Of a stretch of 64,000 bases of DNA, positions 55,901-64,000 are shown one piece after another. The DNA is from Perognathus longimembris pacificus (Eukaryota > Chordata > Mammalia > Rodentia > Heteromyidae): NCBI RefSeq assembly GCF_023159225.1, contig NC_063171.1:38471378-38535377 (forward strand). The letters are read 5' to 3'. The notes beneath the pieces were generated by a model. The model had not been told where the DNA came from and did no database searches. It saw only the letters and a list, made by a program, of their open reading frames with translations. Each line of letters opens with the position of its first letter. Within the stretch, counting starts at the first letter, position 1. The translations under genes and the position numbers were made by a program.

Positions 55901-58900
55901 GCATCGTTGAGGCTCTGGGTTCAGTTCCTTCTACTGCAGCAGCAGCAGCAGCAACAACAACAAAATGTTTTCTAAGTATTATTACACAACTAATAAGCAC
56001 CAATCACCCCTCAAAATCGCCAATAATTAAATACTGTCTATCTTCATAGAGAGACATAGGCTTCATCTTTAAAATCTGACCTCTCAGAACTTTGCCACAA
56101 AAAATAGCAGAATAATATCTAGGTTCTGCAAAAAGGTTTGTAGTCATTCCTCCATCTTATCATAAAGCAGTGTAAAGATTTTATTATTTAAGTTAAAATA
56201 ATTGATAAGGGGCTGGGAATGTGGCTTAGAGGTAGAGTGCTTGCCTAGCATGTATGAAGCCCTGAGTTCGATTCCTCAGCACCACATAAACAGAAAGATC
56301 TAGAAGTGCCACGCTGTGGCTCAAGTGGTAGAGTGCTAGCCTTGAGCAAAAAGAAGCCAGGGACAGTGCTCAGGCCCTGAGTCCAAGGCCCAGGGATGGC
56401 AAAACAACAACAACAAATAATTAATAAAATTGTACAAGTAGACAAGCATATGGGCAAAGTGTTCCAATATACTGAGTGAATGAAGAAGTGAAGGAGCACT
56501 GCTGCCCACTGCTCCAGGCACCAGGAGTCTCCCCAAGATCTTACCCCTGTGTCTTTCCATCACAAGGTAAGATGTGTGGCTCAAGGAAGAGCACAGCATG
56601 GATATCAGTAGAGCCAAATGTCTTTCTCTCAAGGTCAAAATGAAATACTATTATTCTCATAATCACAGTACTTTTTTTCACACACTGAATGGCATATGAT
56701 AGGCTTGATGATAGCTATATTAGTTCCTGAATTCTCTAATTTTAGAAGAACATACATAAGGAACCAGAGGTTCCTAATGTGAAAGATAAGCAAGAAGCTG
56801 GCAGTCTGCTCCCAGAATACAGAAGGCTAGAGATGTGGATACAAAGGCAAACTAAGTTGCACAAAGTACCAAATAAAGATTTCTCTTAGGTTGGGGATGC
56901 AGCTCCATGATAGAGAGCTTGCTGAGCATGCATAGGCCTTAGGTTGGATCTCCAGCACTATTTTTTTTTTCCCGGTTGCCTTTATTACTATTTTTTTTTT
57001 AAAGCCAGGTGCCATTGCTCACACCTGTAACCCTAGCTACTCAGAAGGCTGAGGATTGGAGTTCAAAGCCAGCCTAGGCAGAAGAGTCGATAGGACTCTT
57101 ATCTCCAATAAACTATTCAGAAAAATCTGGAAGTGGTACTGTAGCTCACATGGCAGGGTGCTAGCCTTGAGCACAGAGAAGTCAGGGGCAGTAGCCAGGC
57201 CCTGAGATCAAGCCCAAAAACTGGCTTGGGGAAAAATGACAGTGACCGGTTTATTTTTAAGGCCCTTAGCATCTCACCTAGGACATTTGATGTTTCAGGT
57301 GGCATATAGAAGGATCAAACATAAACATTCTGTTTAAACTTAGCAAGAGCCCTTCAGTTGCAAAAGTATGACTTTGTATCTCTACCTGGAAAAGAGAATA
57401 TGTCCCATATTTCTTATATAGAGTCAGAAGATGGCCCATTCTCAAGTGTAATCATTGTCATTTAATGAATGGTCTCACAGTAGCACCCATTCCCCTTTAG
57501 ACAATCTCTAAGGCAAAGCAGAGTTAAGACCCTTAGCAAGCCTCCCTTGCCAGTAAAGCACATAGTTGATAACTCAAGCCTCCGCACAAATCAGCTCTTC
57601 CAGCCATTTTTCCACAGCTTAGTAGAACCAGTGATTTTTATAGTTCACATTTCATATTAATGTTTTTTTTTATTTAGACTACCTACCCTATTTATATAAT
57701 CATCAATTAAACAGAAGTCATTTTTGCTAGTGCTACATCTGGATAGTTTTGTGCCATACTGATCAATTCTGGCACTGAATATTGGGTAACTATTGTAAAC
57801 CACACAAAGTTCCAGCAGGTGAAAATGAAGCAAAGAAGAATTAAATCTGTGTTCTTTTGGAATTTATATTCAATTGAGATAACCAGATACATAACAATGG
57901 TAGGGAGATGGATGTTTTTATGTGGGTATGTATATTTGAGTGTATGTAAGGCAATATTAGATATTATGTTGAAAAGTGAAGCAAAGTAATTGGAAAGAGA
58001 GCAATGATGTCTTACTTTAGACAGGTCTTGGTCTTAGAATTAATATGCAAGAGTGAGCATATTCAGAAATGACTTTCAAGTTATTCTCTCAGTAATGATA
58101 GGTCATGTTTATTGAGCACTTTACATACATTCTTATTCCAAAAGCATAAGATATAGCTGGTGATTAGCTCCATTGTACAGAGGAATGAACTGAGATTTTG
58201 ATTACTTTAAAAGTTCCTAAAAATTATAACTGTAGAACCAATAAAGAACAGAAACAGGATCCAAGCCCACATTTCCAGAATCCAGATCTGTGTTCTTACT
58301 AAAAATAAAAATTAAAAAACTCCCACACATTTCTTTATTAAGTTTTCTGGTATACACACTTATGCAGAACTATCATGGAAGTATTTTTCCTCCCTCAGTT
58401 CCAGTGTCTGACATTGTGCTCAACCTCAGGGCCCCTCAAACCCAGGCTATGGTAGGGGATGAGGTAGAAATTTACTGTGAGGCCTTGAAAGGCTCTCCTC
58501 CGATCCTGTACCAGTTTTATCATGAAGACATCACCCTTGGGAACAGTTCGGCTCCCGCAGGAGGAGGTGCATCCTTCAAGCTCTTCGTGACCACAGAAAG
58601 TGCTGGAAATTATTCCTGTGAGGCTGACAATGGCCTTGAGCCTCAGCGCAGTGAGGTGATCACATTCAACATCCCAGGTGAATTCATGGTGGCTGGGCCT
58701 GAAGCCATGATTGTGTTTCTGCCTATCAGATAGTATGAATTCAATCACTATCACTAGCATCACTATCACTAGCATCTTGCTAGCATCTGGGGCTTCTTGG
58801 GATTGAGATTGATTTCATGGATATTCATAAAAGCAATACATTTCAGTGCTAGATGCTATTTTGTCACCCTTCACATGTCATTGATTTGAAGATGGCAAAT

Positions 58901-61900
58901 TAGTGGAGATAAGTTTAAAGGGAGAAATGAGAACCTGGAATATACTTGCCCTCACCCATCTCCAGACTGTAGGTTTTGTCTAGATTTAAAAGCTTTGCCA
59001 CTGGGACTCAAATATAGGTCTTCTTCCTCAGGCCCACGTGGGAGCAAAGCCGGCCTCATCCCTGCAGGAGTCATTGGGGGGTTGCTGGGTGTCCTGGGCC
59101 TAGCCGCGGCTGCCGTCCTGCTACATCACTTCAGGGCCCGAGGGAAGTCGGGTGGGTGTCTGTGTCTTGCCCTATGAAGCTATGACTTTTGCCATTGCCA
59201 TGTTAATTTGCTAATGGGTAGGTGCATCTGTACAAGTCTATTGTTTCTTTCCAATGACAAGGCTCTCAGTGTTACTCCTCACTGTCATCCTGTTAGAAAG
59301 CAGTAACAAACAAAAAAAAAAGGAGAGTCCAGTTCTCAGTGACTTTTTCTTTCTTAGTTGTTGGAGACTTTAAGCCAAATAGGAATTTTGCTTGTTTTTA
59401 AATATTAGCAAATATTTACTGCCCCGTGTCCAATCCAAAGTCTTCTGAAAGTAAAAAGAAAGCCTTGCATTTGTCACAAAGTAATCACCAAACGTGCAGA
59501 CCATAAACTGAGGTGTATTTGAATAAGTCAACCATAATGAAATTTTGATAAAATTAATAGTGAATTCCGAGAATGATTAAAACTCAATTTCTGATCACTT
59601 TTGTTAATATATATGCTATGTATATGATTGTTTTTATATATTAATCTCATACCCTAATGTCTGATAATACAGCTTTACTTTTTATTCTGTGTGTGTGCAC
59701 ACATGTGCATACATTCATGAGTGCTTGAACTCATAGCCACATGCTATCAATTGGATTTTTTTTTTTTTTTTTTGCTCAAGGCTGGTACACTAATACTTGA
59801 GTCACACCTCTACTTACAGCTTTTTGCTTGTTAATTCAAGAGATAAGAGTCTCACAGACTTTTCTGACCAGGCTGGCTTTGAACCATTCCTCAGATGTCA
59901 GCCTCCTGAGTGACTTCTTCACTAATTTTAATCCTTCTTTTTTCTTGCTTGCATTGACCAGAATTTTCTATATGATATTGAATACAAGTGGTGAAAGAAG
60001 TCAGAGGTTTTTGTTTTTTGTTTTTGTTTTGTTTTTGCTGGTCCTGGGGCTTGAACTCAGGGCCTAGGCACTATTCCTGAGCCTCTTTGTGCTCAAGGCT
60101 CTACCACTTGAGCCACAGCACTACTTCCAGCTTTTTCTGAGTAGTTTATTGGAGATAAGACTCCCATAGACTTTCCTGTGTAGGCTTCCTTCGAATCATG
60201 ATCCTCATATCTCAACCTTCTGAGTAGCTAGGATTACAGGTAGGAGCCATTGGCACCCAGCTTCAGGTTTTGGTTTTTTTTAAGTATATTAACTGTGGGC
60301 TTTTTGTAAATGTTCTTTATCTGCATGAGGAAATGCCAACTATTCCTAGTTTGTTAGAAGCCATTACAGGAATAAATGGCTGATTTTCTTTTCTGCATTG
60401 ATTGAGATAATCACACAATTTTCTTCTGCACTAGTAAAATGAAATCTGCGTGTTAAAACCGTCTTAATGTTTCTTAGACCAACACAACTTGGATATGACT
60501 GTTAAATTTGATTTGCAAAACTTTTGTTAAGCATATTTACTGCTATATGTTTGAGGGATATTGGCTGGGTGACTTTTCTTCCTTCTTCCTTATAAGACTT
60601 GCCAAAGAAATATACTTCATTCCCTTTTGTGTATCTGTATTTCTACCTGGTATCATTTTTGTTTTGCCTAAATTCTTTTTAACATTTCTTACTGTATGAA
60701 TCTGCTAATGTTATGAAATTCTTCTATTTCTTCACTGATTTTCTCTTTATTTGGTCTATCCGTTATTGACATAAAGAGTATTGAAATCTTCAACTACAAT
60801 TATGGCTTTTCTTAATTCTTCTTACAGCTCCAACTGTATGAATGTTTAGAGCTGTTTCATGTTCTTGATCAATTAACCACTTTATCTTTATTAAATGACC
60901 TTCTTTACCCCTAATAGTATCACGTATTCTGACATAGTCTTTGTCTGATATTAATGTAAAAATAAAATATAACTAATATGATTATAATCATCAATGTATT
61001 AATACACCAGTAAATAATGTTAGCATATTACTTGTTCATCCAACCTCTTCTTTTTTTATTCATGTCCTAGAATGACAGTTACAATTATAACTTTAGATGT
61101 GTAATTCTTGTTTTTTGCTCAAAACAACAGCCCCTTTTATTCAGTTTATATTTTTTAAATTGACATAATGTTTGTATTTATTTGTGGAGTTCAGTATTAT
61201 ACATTCTGGATATTAATACCCTGTTTGATGTTTAGTTTGCCAACCTTTTCCTCCCGTCTCTCTTTGGACCCTCCAAAGCTTTATTGATAGGGCCTGTGGG
61301 CAGCTGAGAACCTCATCACGTGGGGCAGAGGCAGAGGCAGCAATCTGGGCTTACAACTACTGACTTTTTGCATTGTTGTTACTAAGAAAAGATTTAAAAG
61401 AGTAAGTGCAATTCTGGGCAGCTGTTTCTTATGACCTTTACCTTCCTTGCTGATAACAAGGTGATAGATATTGCCCAAGATTTGCTCTATCTGAGATCTT
61501 AGAATGAATTGTTATTTCTAGCAAACAAGGCTCCAACATGGAGCACACAGCACTTACCATCCATGTTCCTTTGTTCATTTTGCAGGACGTTCTGCCCCTG
61601 AGACACCTAGGTAAGGTCTTTGCTTCTTTTGCTGCCAACATGTTTATGATTTGTTTATAACCACAAGATAAGAACATGGAAGTATGCACATGGTAAACTG
61701 TTTTGAAGGGGCTTCCTGTCAACATTTTTTTAACATTCTTACAAAACCCAAATGGTAAGTAAGGAGGGGCCTATCATATTTGTAAAGCATACTCAATAGG
61801 CCTACTGATGCACAAAACATATATACCTTGTCCCTGTTTGTTTACTAATATGATCTGATAAAAATTGACCATGGGTGTCCTAATGACATCAGCTCTCACA

Positions 61901-63377
61901 GGCTAGAAGTGATTGTTTCTTGTTCCTATTCCTTCACTCAAACTCTCATTCATGAAACGATTATTGAATGCCAGCACTGTTGAGTTAAAAAAAAAATAAC
62001 TATAGGGTCTGGGAATATGGCCTCGTGGTAGAGTGCTTGCCTTGTATACATGAAACCCTGGGTTCCAATCCTCAGCACCATATATATAGAAAAAGCCAGA
62101 ACTGGTGCTGTCTCTCAAGTGGTAGAATGCTAGCCTTAAGCAAAAAGAAGGCAGGGACAGTGCTCAGGTCCTGAGTTCAAGCCCCAGGACTGGCAAAAAA
62201 AAATTGTAAGGATGTGAAGTTGCTGGTTTTTTAATGCCACTTTTCTTGAGGTGCCTTCATGGTATCTTCTGCAAACAACATAGACCATTGCACCCTAAGC
62301 TAGAAGATTGAAAGAGCTATTTTTTTTCACAAAAGATAAAGGTTAAGTTCCATGAGAATGCAGATGTCCTTATATATCATTGTTTAAACATTCACATCTT
62401 TGAAAATATTTTTTAAGTTAGCCAGTTATGAGTCTTTACATGATAAAAGCCCTGAGACTGCGTGGCTTTTGCCCTCTGACCTTACCTGCTATACTGCCCA
62501 GGTTCCATCCTATGTATGTCATTCTCCTAGTGATAGTTTCTTGAAAGTGTCCTAGAGATGTGACCATAATACTTTTACATGAATTGTGCTGGGCTGTGTG
62601 CCTTCCTGGGTATTCTGTCTCAGGGAACTGCTTCACATCCATTGTCTCTTCCCCCTCTGCCACAGTCCCAGCGATCGGCAGGAACCTTCCTTTTTCAGTC
62701 TCTCCAGCTCAGACCCCCAGGAACACCTCCACGCTGGGCACCCAGCCCTAATGGAGCAGCAGCCAATATACACTAATGGTGAGAACTCCTTAAGAAACAG
62801 AGGCCTCCAGGGATGTGCTAGCAGGAAAGAGGGTTTAGTGTACTTAATATTCGATTTCAAATGGTATTCCTGGCATTATTGGGAGAATAAAGTTGGTGTC
62901 TGGTAAGCTATGTCAGTCTGGTTTCATTACTATAATGAAAGACCTTGACAATGACTAGGTACCTTATGAGGAAAAGAGGTTTAACTCCCCGTTCTGGAGG
63001 CTCAAGGGCATGGCACCAGCATCAGCTCTGGTGAGGGGCTCAAGGCAGAAGGCAGGAACACACAGGAGAGGGGAGGATCCCATGGTGAGACAGGAAGCCA
63101 GAGTAAGGTGAAGGGCCTGTGGTGCCCTCCCACTGGACCACACCTCTTAAAGGTCATACCACCTCTTATCATCAGCTTGGGGACCAAGCTCTCAACACAT
63201 GAGTCTTTGGGAAAGAAACCAAACCCAAATCTACAGCACAATAGAAAGAAAGTCTAGAGTGTGAACTCTTAACTGTAGCCAAGTATAAGATCTGTTCTTG
63301 TCTCACAGTAAATCCTGGAGGTAGCGATGTGGAGTATTCCCAGATCCAACACATGCAGCCTAGAAAAGGAAATTCAG
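49906..63377 (+). CDS. FCRL3: FCRL3-like Fc receptor-like gene, 3' end beyond window
   Basis: Exons: 49906-49966, 50740-50760, 51987-52229, 52684-52947, 53172-53456, 54246-54524, 54924-55202, 58399-58677, 59032-59151, 61586-61610, 62666-62778 and 63309-63377, giving 679 residues in frame before the next intron. Product: split leader, six Ig domains (residues 28-108, 109-196, 197-291, 292-384, 385-477, 478-570), a transmembrane segment at about 575-603, and a tail with Tyr654 and Tyr666 in an ITAM-like arrangement (YTNV, eight residues, YSQI). Human FCRL3 has the same six domains and a nearly identical tail segment, YSNVNPGD...YSQI. Domain 1 (KSGDYQCKTR, HVEFS) is specific to FCRL3 and absent from FCRL2. 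FCRL3 is a B- and T-cell receptor with activating and inhibitory motifs; the inhibitory part would lie downstream. Mouse lacks this orthologue. Confidence 0.88.
50740..50760 (+). CDS. FCRL3: FCRL3 exon 2: 21-nt leader mini-exon
   Basis: Encodes APAKGQS between CTCACAG and GTATGT. It aligns with human TPGREQS and has the same 21-nt length as FCRL1 exon 2. Confidence 0.88.
51352..51577 (+). repeat. B1-like plus Geo composite SINE in FCRL3 intron
   Basis: CTAGCTACTCAAGAGGCTGA, then the Geo part to GAGTTAAAACCTCTGTACC. Confidence 0.7.
51987..52229 (+). CDS. FCRL3: FCRL3 exon 3: Ig domain 1
   Basis: 81 residues beginning GIPPRAVLVLHP, with cysteines in SLTCM and YQCKT. It is the short N-terminal domain type and ends HVEFSS before GTGAGG. 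Confidence 0.92.
52684..52947 (+). CDS. FCRL3: FCRL3 exon 4: Ig domain 2
   Basis: 88 residues, DEVILQVLPHPIFEGDD, with cysteines in FLKCQ and YSCKA. SVSRDSSQYSC matches human SVSRDNSKYHC. Confidence 0.92.
53172..53456 (+). CDS. FCRL3: FCRL3 exon 5: Ig domain 3
   Basis: 95 residues, ELFLPPVL, with TLKCET and GSYWCQA. Two further cysteines lie in RFCFF and SGCNS; the first is shared with related FCRL domains. Confidence 0.92.
54246..54524 (+). CDS. FCRL3: FCRL3 exon 6: Ig domain 4
   Basis: 93 residues, IPVSDVNLETWPPGGQLIEG, with LICSV and YYCAADN. Very close to human VPVSNVNLEIRPTGGQLIEG. Confidence 0.93.
54924..55202 (+). CDS. FCRL3: FCRL3 exon 7: Ig domain 5
   Basis: 93 residues, SPVSHPVLIL, with LHCEA, the GGGTSFNFSL motif and NYSCEADNG. 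Confidence 0.93.
55744..55950 (+). repeat. B1-like SINE
   Basis: GTATGGTTGTATATCCCTAT to GTGAGACCCTATCTCAGAAA, an Alu/B1-like end; a CAG/CAA tract follows. Confidence 0.55.
55937..55962 (+). repeat. CAG/CAA triplet tract
   Basis: Five CAG then about four CAA units at the tail of a SINE. Confidence 0.85.
56210..56414 (+). repeat. IDL-Geo SINE in FCRL3 intron
   Basis: Older variant with GTGGCTTAGAGGTAGAGTGC in the ID half. Near-perfect duplication AAATAATTGATAA / AAATAATTAATAA. Confidence 0.85.
56886..56967 (+). repeat. ID monomer
   Basis: GTTGGGGATGCAGCTCCATG to GATCTCCAGCACT with no Geo half attached. Confidence 0.6.
57002..57232 (+). repeat. B1-like plus Geo composite SINE in FCRL3 intron
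   Basis: CACACCTGTAACCCTAGCTA and CAAAGCCAGCCTAGGCAG, then Geo with GTGCTAGCCTTGAGCACAG to AAAACTGGC. Confidence 0.78.
58090..58270 (-). repeat. MIR in FCRL3 intron
   Basis: TTTATTGAGCACTTTACATA and CATTGTACAGAGGAATGAAC: reverse MIR. Confidence 0.6.
58399..58677 (+). CDS. FCRL3: FCRL3 exon 8: Ig domain 6
   Basis: 93 residues, VPVSDIVLNLRAPQTQAMVG, with IYCEA and NYSCEADNG. It shares long stretches with domain 5, consistent with tandem exon duplication. Confidence 0.92.
59032..59151 (+). CDS. FCRL3: FCRL3 exon 9: transmembrane segment
   Basis: Encodes a short stalk, then AGLIPAGVIGGLLGVLGLAA and AAVLLHHFRARGKS. The membrane segment carries no charge, unlike FCRL1. Matches human LAAAAALLHYARARRK. 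Confidence 0.91.
59755..59920 (-). repeat. B1-like plus Geo composite SINE
   Basis: TTGCTCAAGGCTGGTACAC, AGAGATAAGAGTCTCACAG and GTCAGCCTCCTGAGTGAC. Confidence 0.58.
59919..60015 (-). mobile_element. Old L1 ORF2 fragment, first part
   Basis: Antisense ORF2 phrase around TTGAATACAAGTGGTGAAAG. It continues after an inserted SINE. Confidence 0.6.
60020..60265 (-). repeat. B1-like plus Geo composite SINE
   Basis: TGGTCCTGGGGCTTGAACTC to GAGTAGCTAGGATTACAGGT. Inserted in an old minus-strand L1. Confidence 0.75.
60266..61260 (-). mobile_element. Old L1 ORF2 fragment, second part
   Basis: Antisense ORF2 sequence, for example around CTGCATTGATTGAGATAATC. No intact frame. Confidence 0.62.
61586..61610 (+). 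CDS. FCRL3: FCRL3 exon 10: 25-nt cytoplasmic mini-exon
   Basis: Encodes GRSAPETP and shifts the phase from 1 to 2. Acceptor TTGCAG, donor GTAAGG. Same size and phase as FCRL1 exon 6. Confidence 0.85.
62006..62204 (+). repeat. IDL-Geo SINE in FCRL3 intron
   Basis: Sense copy. Geo half keeps GAGTTCAAGCC. Flanking duplication unclear. Confidence 0.85.
62666..62778 (+). CDS. FCRL3: FCRL3 exon 11: cytoplasmic tail
   Basis: Encodes SDRQEPSFFSLSSSDPQEHL and ends in PIYTN, including Tyr654. Human has CQEPSSSRPSRIDPQEP and PMYSN. Confidence 0.88.
62915..63240 (-). mobile_element. MaLR-type LTR-like repeat in FCRL3 intron
   Basis: Segments such as GAGGAAAAGAGGTTTAAC, TGGAGGCTCAAGGGCATGG and CACACCTCTTAAAGGTCAT follow reverse MaLR LTR order. 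Confidence 0.5.
63309..63377 (+). CDS. FCRL3: FCRL3 exon 12: ITAM-like segment
   Basis: Encodes VNPGGSDVEYSQIQHMQ and on to GNS, with Tyr666. The donor is GTGAGA. Later exons, including the expected ITIM region, are outside the window. Confidence 0.88.
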
Positions 63378-64000
63378 GTGAGAAAACTTTCTATAAGCAG
63401 AGGTGAGGTGGCTGTGTGCACTCAGTTCCAGCAAGGGGTCTTTGATAAAAGGATCATCTCAATAGGAACCCAATATGGAAAGTATTTCCTGCTCTCCTAT
63501 AATGTCAGTCATCTGATCAGCTCTCTTACCTCACTCCATAAATACTTGGAGACAGACAGACAGATGTTTTCACTTATGCTTGGTGAATCATAGGCCCCTT
63601 GAACTATACTTGGTTTTTTTGTTTGTTTGTTTGTTTGTTTGGCCAGTCCTGGGGCTTGGTCTCAGGGCCTGAGCACTGTCCCTGGCTTCTTTTTGCTCAA
63701 GGCTAGCACTCTGCCACTTGAGCCACAGCACCACTTCTGGCCATTTTCTGTATATGTGGTGCTGGGGAATTGAACCCATGTATACGAGGCGAGCACTCTT
63801 GCCACTAGGCCATATCCCCAGCCCTTGAACTATATTTGGAATGAATGAATGAATGTTACTCACACAACTAAGCCTCTGATAATGGGATATGTCTCAGCTG
63901 ACCTCCATGTCTATCTAATCTTATTCTTCAACCCTGCAACATGAGAGGTACAACTGACCCTACCATTGCATGGAGTTATTATCCTTGCCTAGATCTGTAC
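63378..64000 (+). other. FCRL3 intron, truncated by window end
   Basis: Holds a minus-strand IDL-Geo SINE at 63614-63822. I see no further FCRL3 exon before base 64000. Confidence 0.6.
63614..63822 (-). repeat. IDL-Geo SINE in FCRL3 intron
   Basis: TTTG-type tail. Duplication CCTTGAACTATACTTGG (63597-63613) and CCTTGAACTATATTTGG (63823-63839), one mismatch. Confidence 0.9.

Larger units (their letters stand above)
55203..58398 (+). other. FCRL3 intron between Ig domains 5 and 6
   Basis: 3.2 kb with a B1-like SINE, a plus-strand IDL-Geo SINE, an ID fragment, a B1-Geo composite, a CAG/CAA triplet tract at 55937-55962 and a minus-strand MIR near the 3' end. Confidence 0.6.
59152..61585 (+). 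other. FCRL3 intron after the transmembrane exon
   Basis: 2.4 kb, mostly an old minus-strand L1 (59919-61260) interrupted by a minus-strand B1-Geo SINE. Confidence 0.6.

Noticed and set aside
61586..61610. Possible chance splice-site pair
   Set aside because: Kept as a real exon, because size, phase change and position equal FCRL1 exon 6.
1..64000. CRISPR arrays, operons, insertion sequences or phage features
   Set aside because: The sequence is mammalian; the regular repeats are microsatellites and SINEs.

Overview
This window is mammalian nuclear DNA: three multi-exon immune genes on the + strand with GT-AG introns, embedded in rodent-type repeats. The most frequent repeat is a dimeric SINE, a tRNA-Ala/ID-like left half joined to a 'Geo' right half. 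This matches IDL-Geo, a family known only from Geomyoidea (kangaroo rats, pocket mice, pocket gophers), so the host is probably a geomyoid rodent. That identification is inferred from the repeats, not read from any species-specific gene.

Layout: (1) 1-1242 is 5' flank. (2) 1243-13140 is CD5L (AIM/Sp-alpha), a complete secreted protein with three SRCR domains, six coding exons and 339 residues. (3) 13141-18063 is intergenic, with an LTR, microsatellites and old L1. (4) 18064-26619 is FCRL1, complete at 333 residues: split leader, only two Ig domains, transmembrane segment and a tyrosine-rich tail. (5) 26620-49905 is a 23 kb interval of repeats and unassigned DNA where human has FCRL2; no FCRL2 or FCRLS exon is recognisable. 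(6) 49906-63377 and beyond is an FCRL3-like gene: split leader, six Ig domains, transmembrane segment and the first part of the tail with an ITAM-like tyrosine pair. Its last exons lie beyond the window.

The order CD5L - FCRL1 - FCRL3 matches human 1q23 with FCRL2 missing. CD5L is a macrophage-derived serum protein that travels on IgM. FCRL1 and FCRL3 are B-cell surface receptors that modulate antigen-receptor signalling. All three genes use phase-1 domain exons and a leader split over two small exons.

I found no unknown gene system. The most useful observations are: an L1 insertion carrying a probable 3' transduction; two composite SINE families that share the Geo half, which itself looks tRNA-like; a tandemly duplicated octamer element between the two B-cell genes; a PU.1-octamer pair upstream of FCRL3; and lineage-specific changes in the FCRL cluster (FCRL1 domain 1 lost, FCRL1 tail tyrosine lost, FCRL2 absent, FCRL3 start codon shifted).
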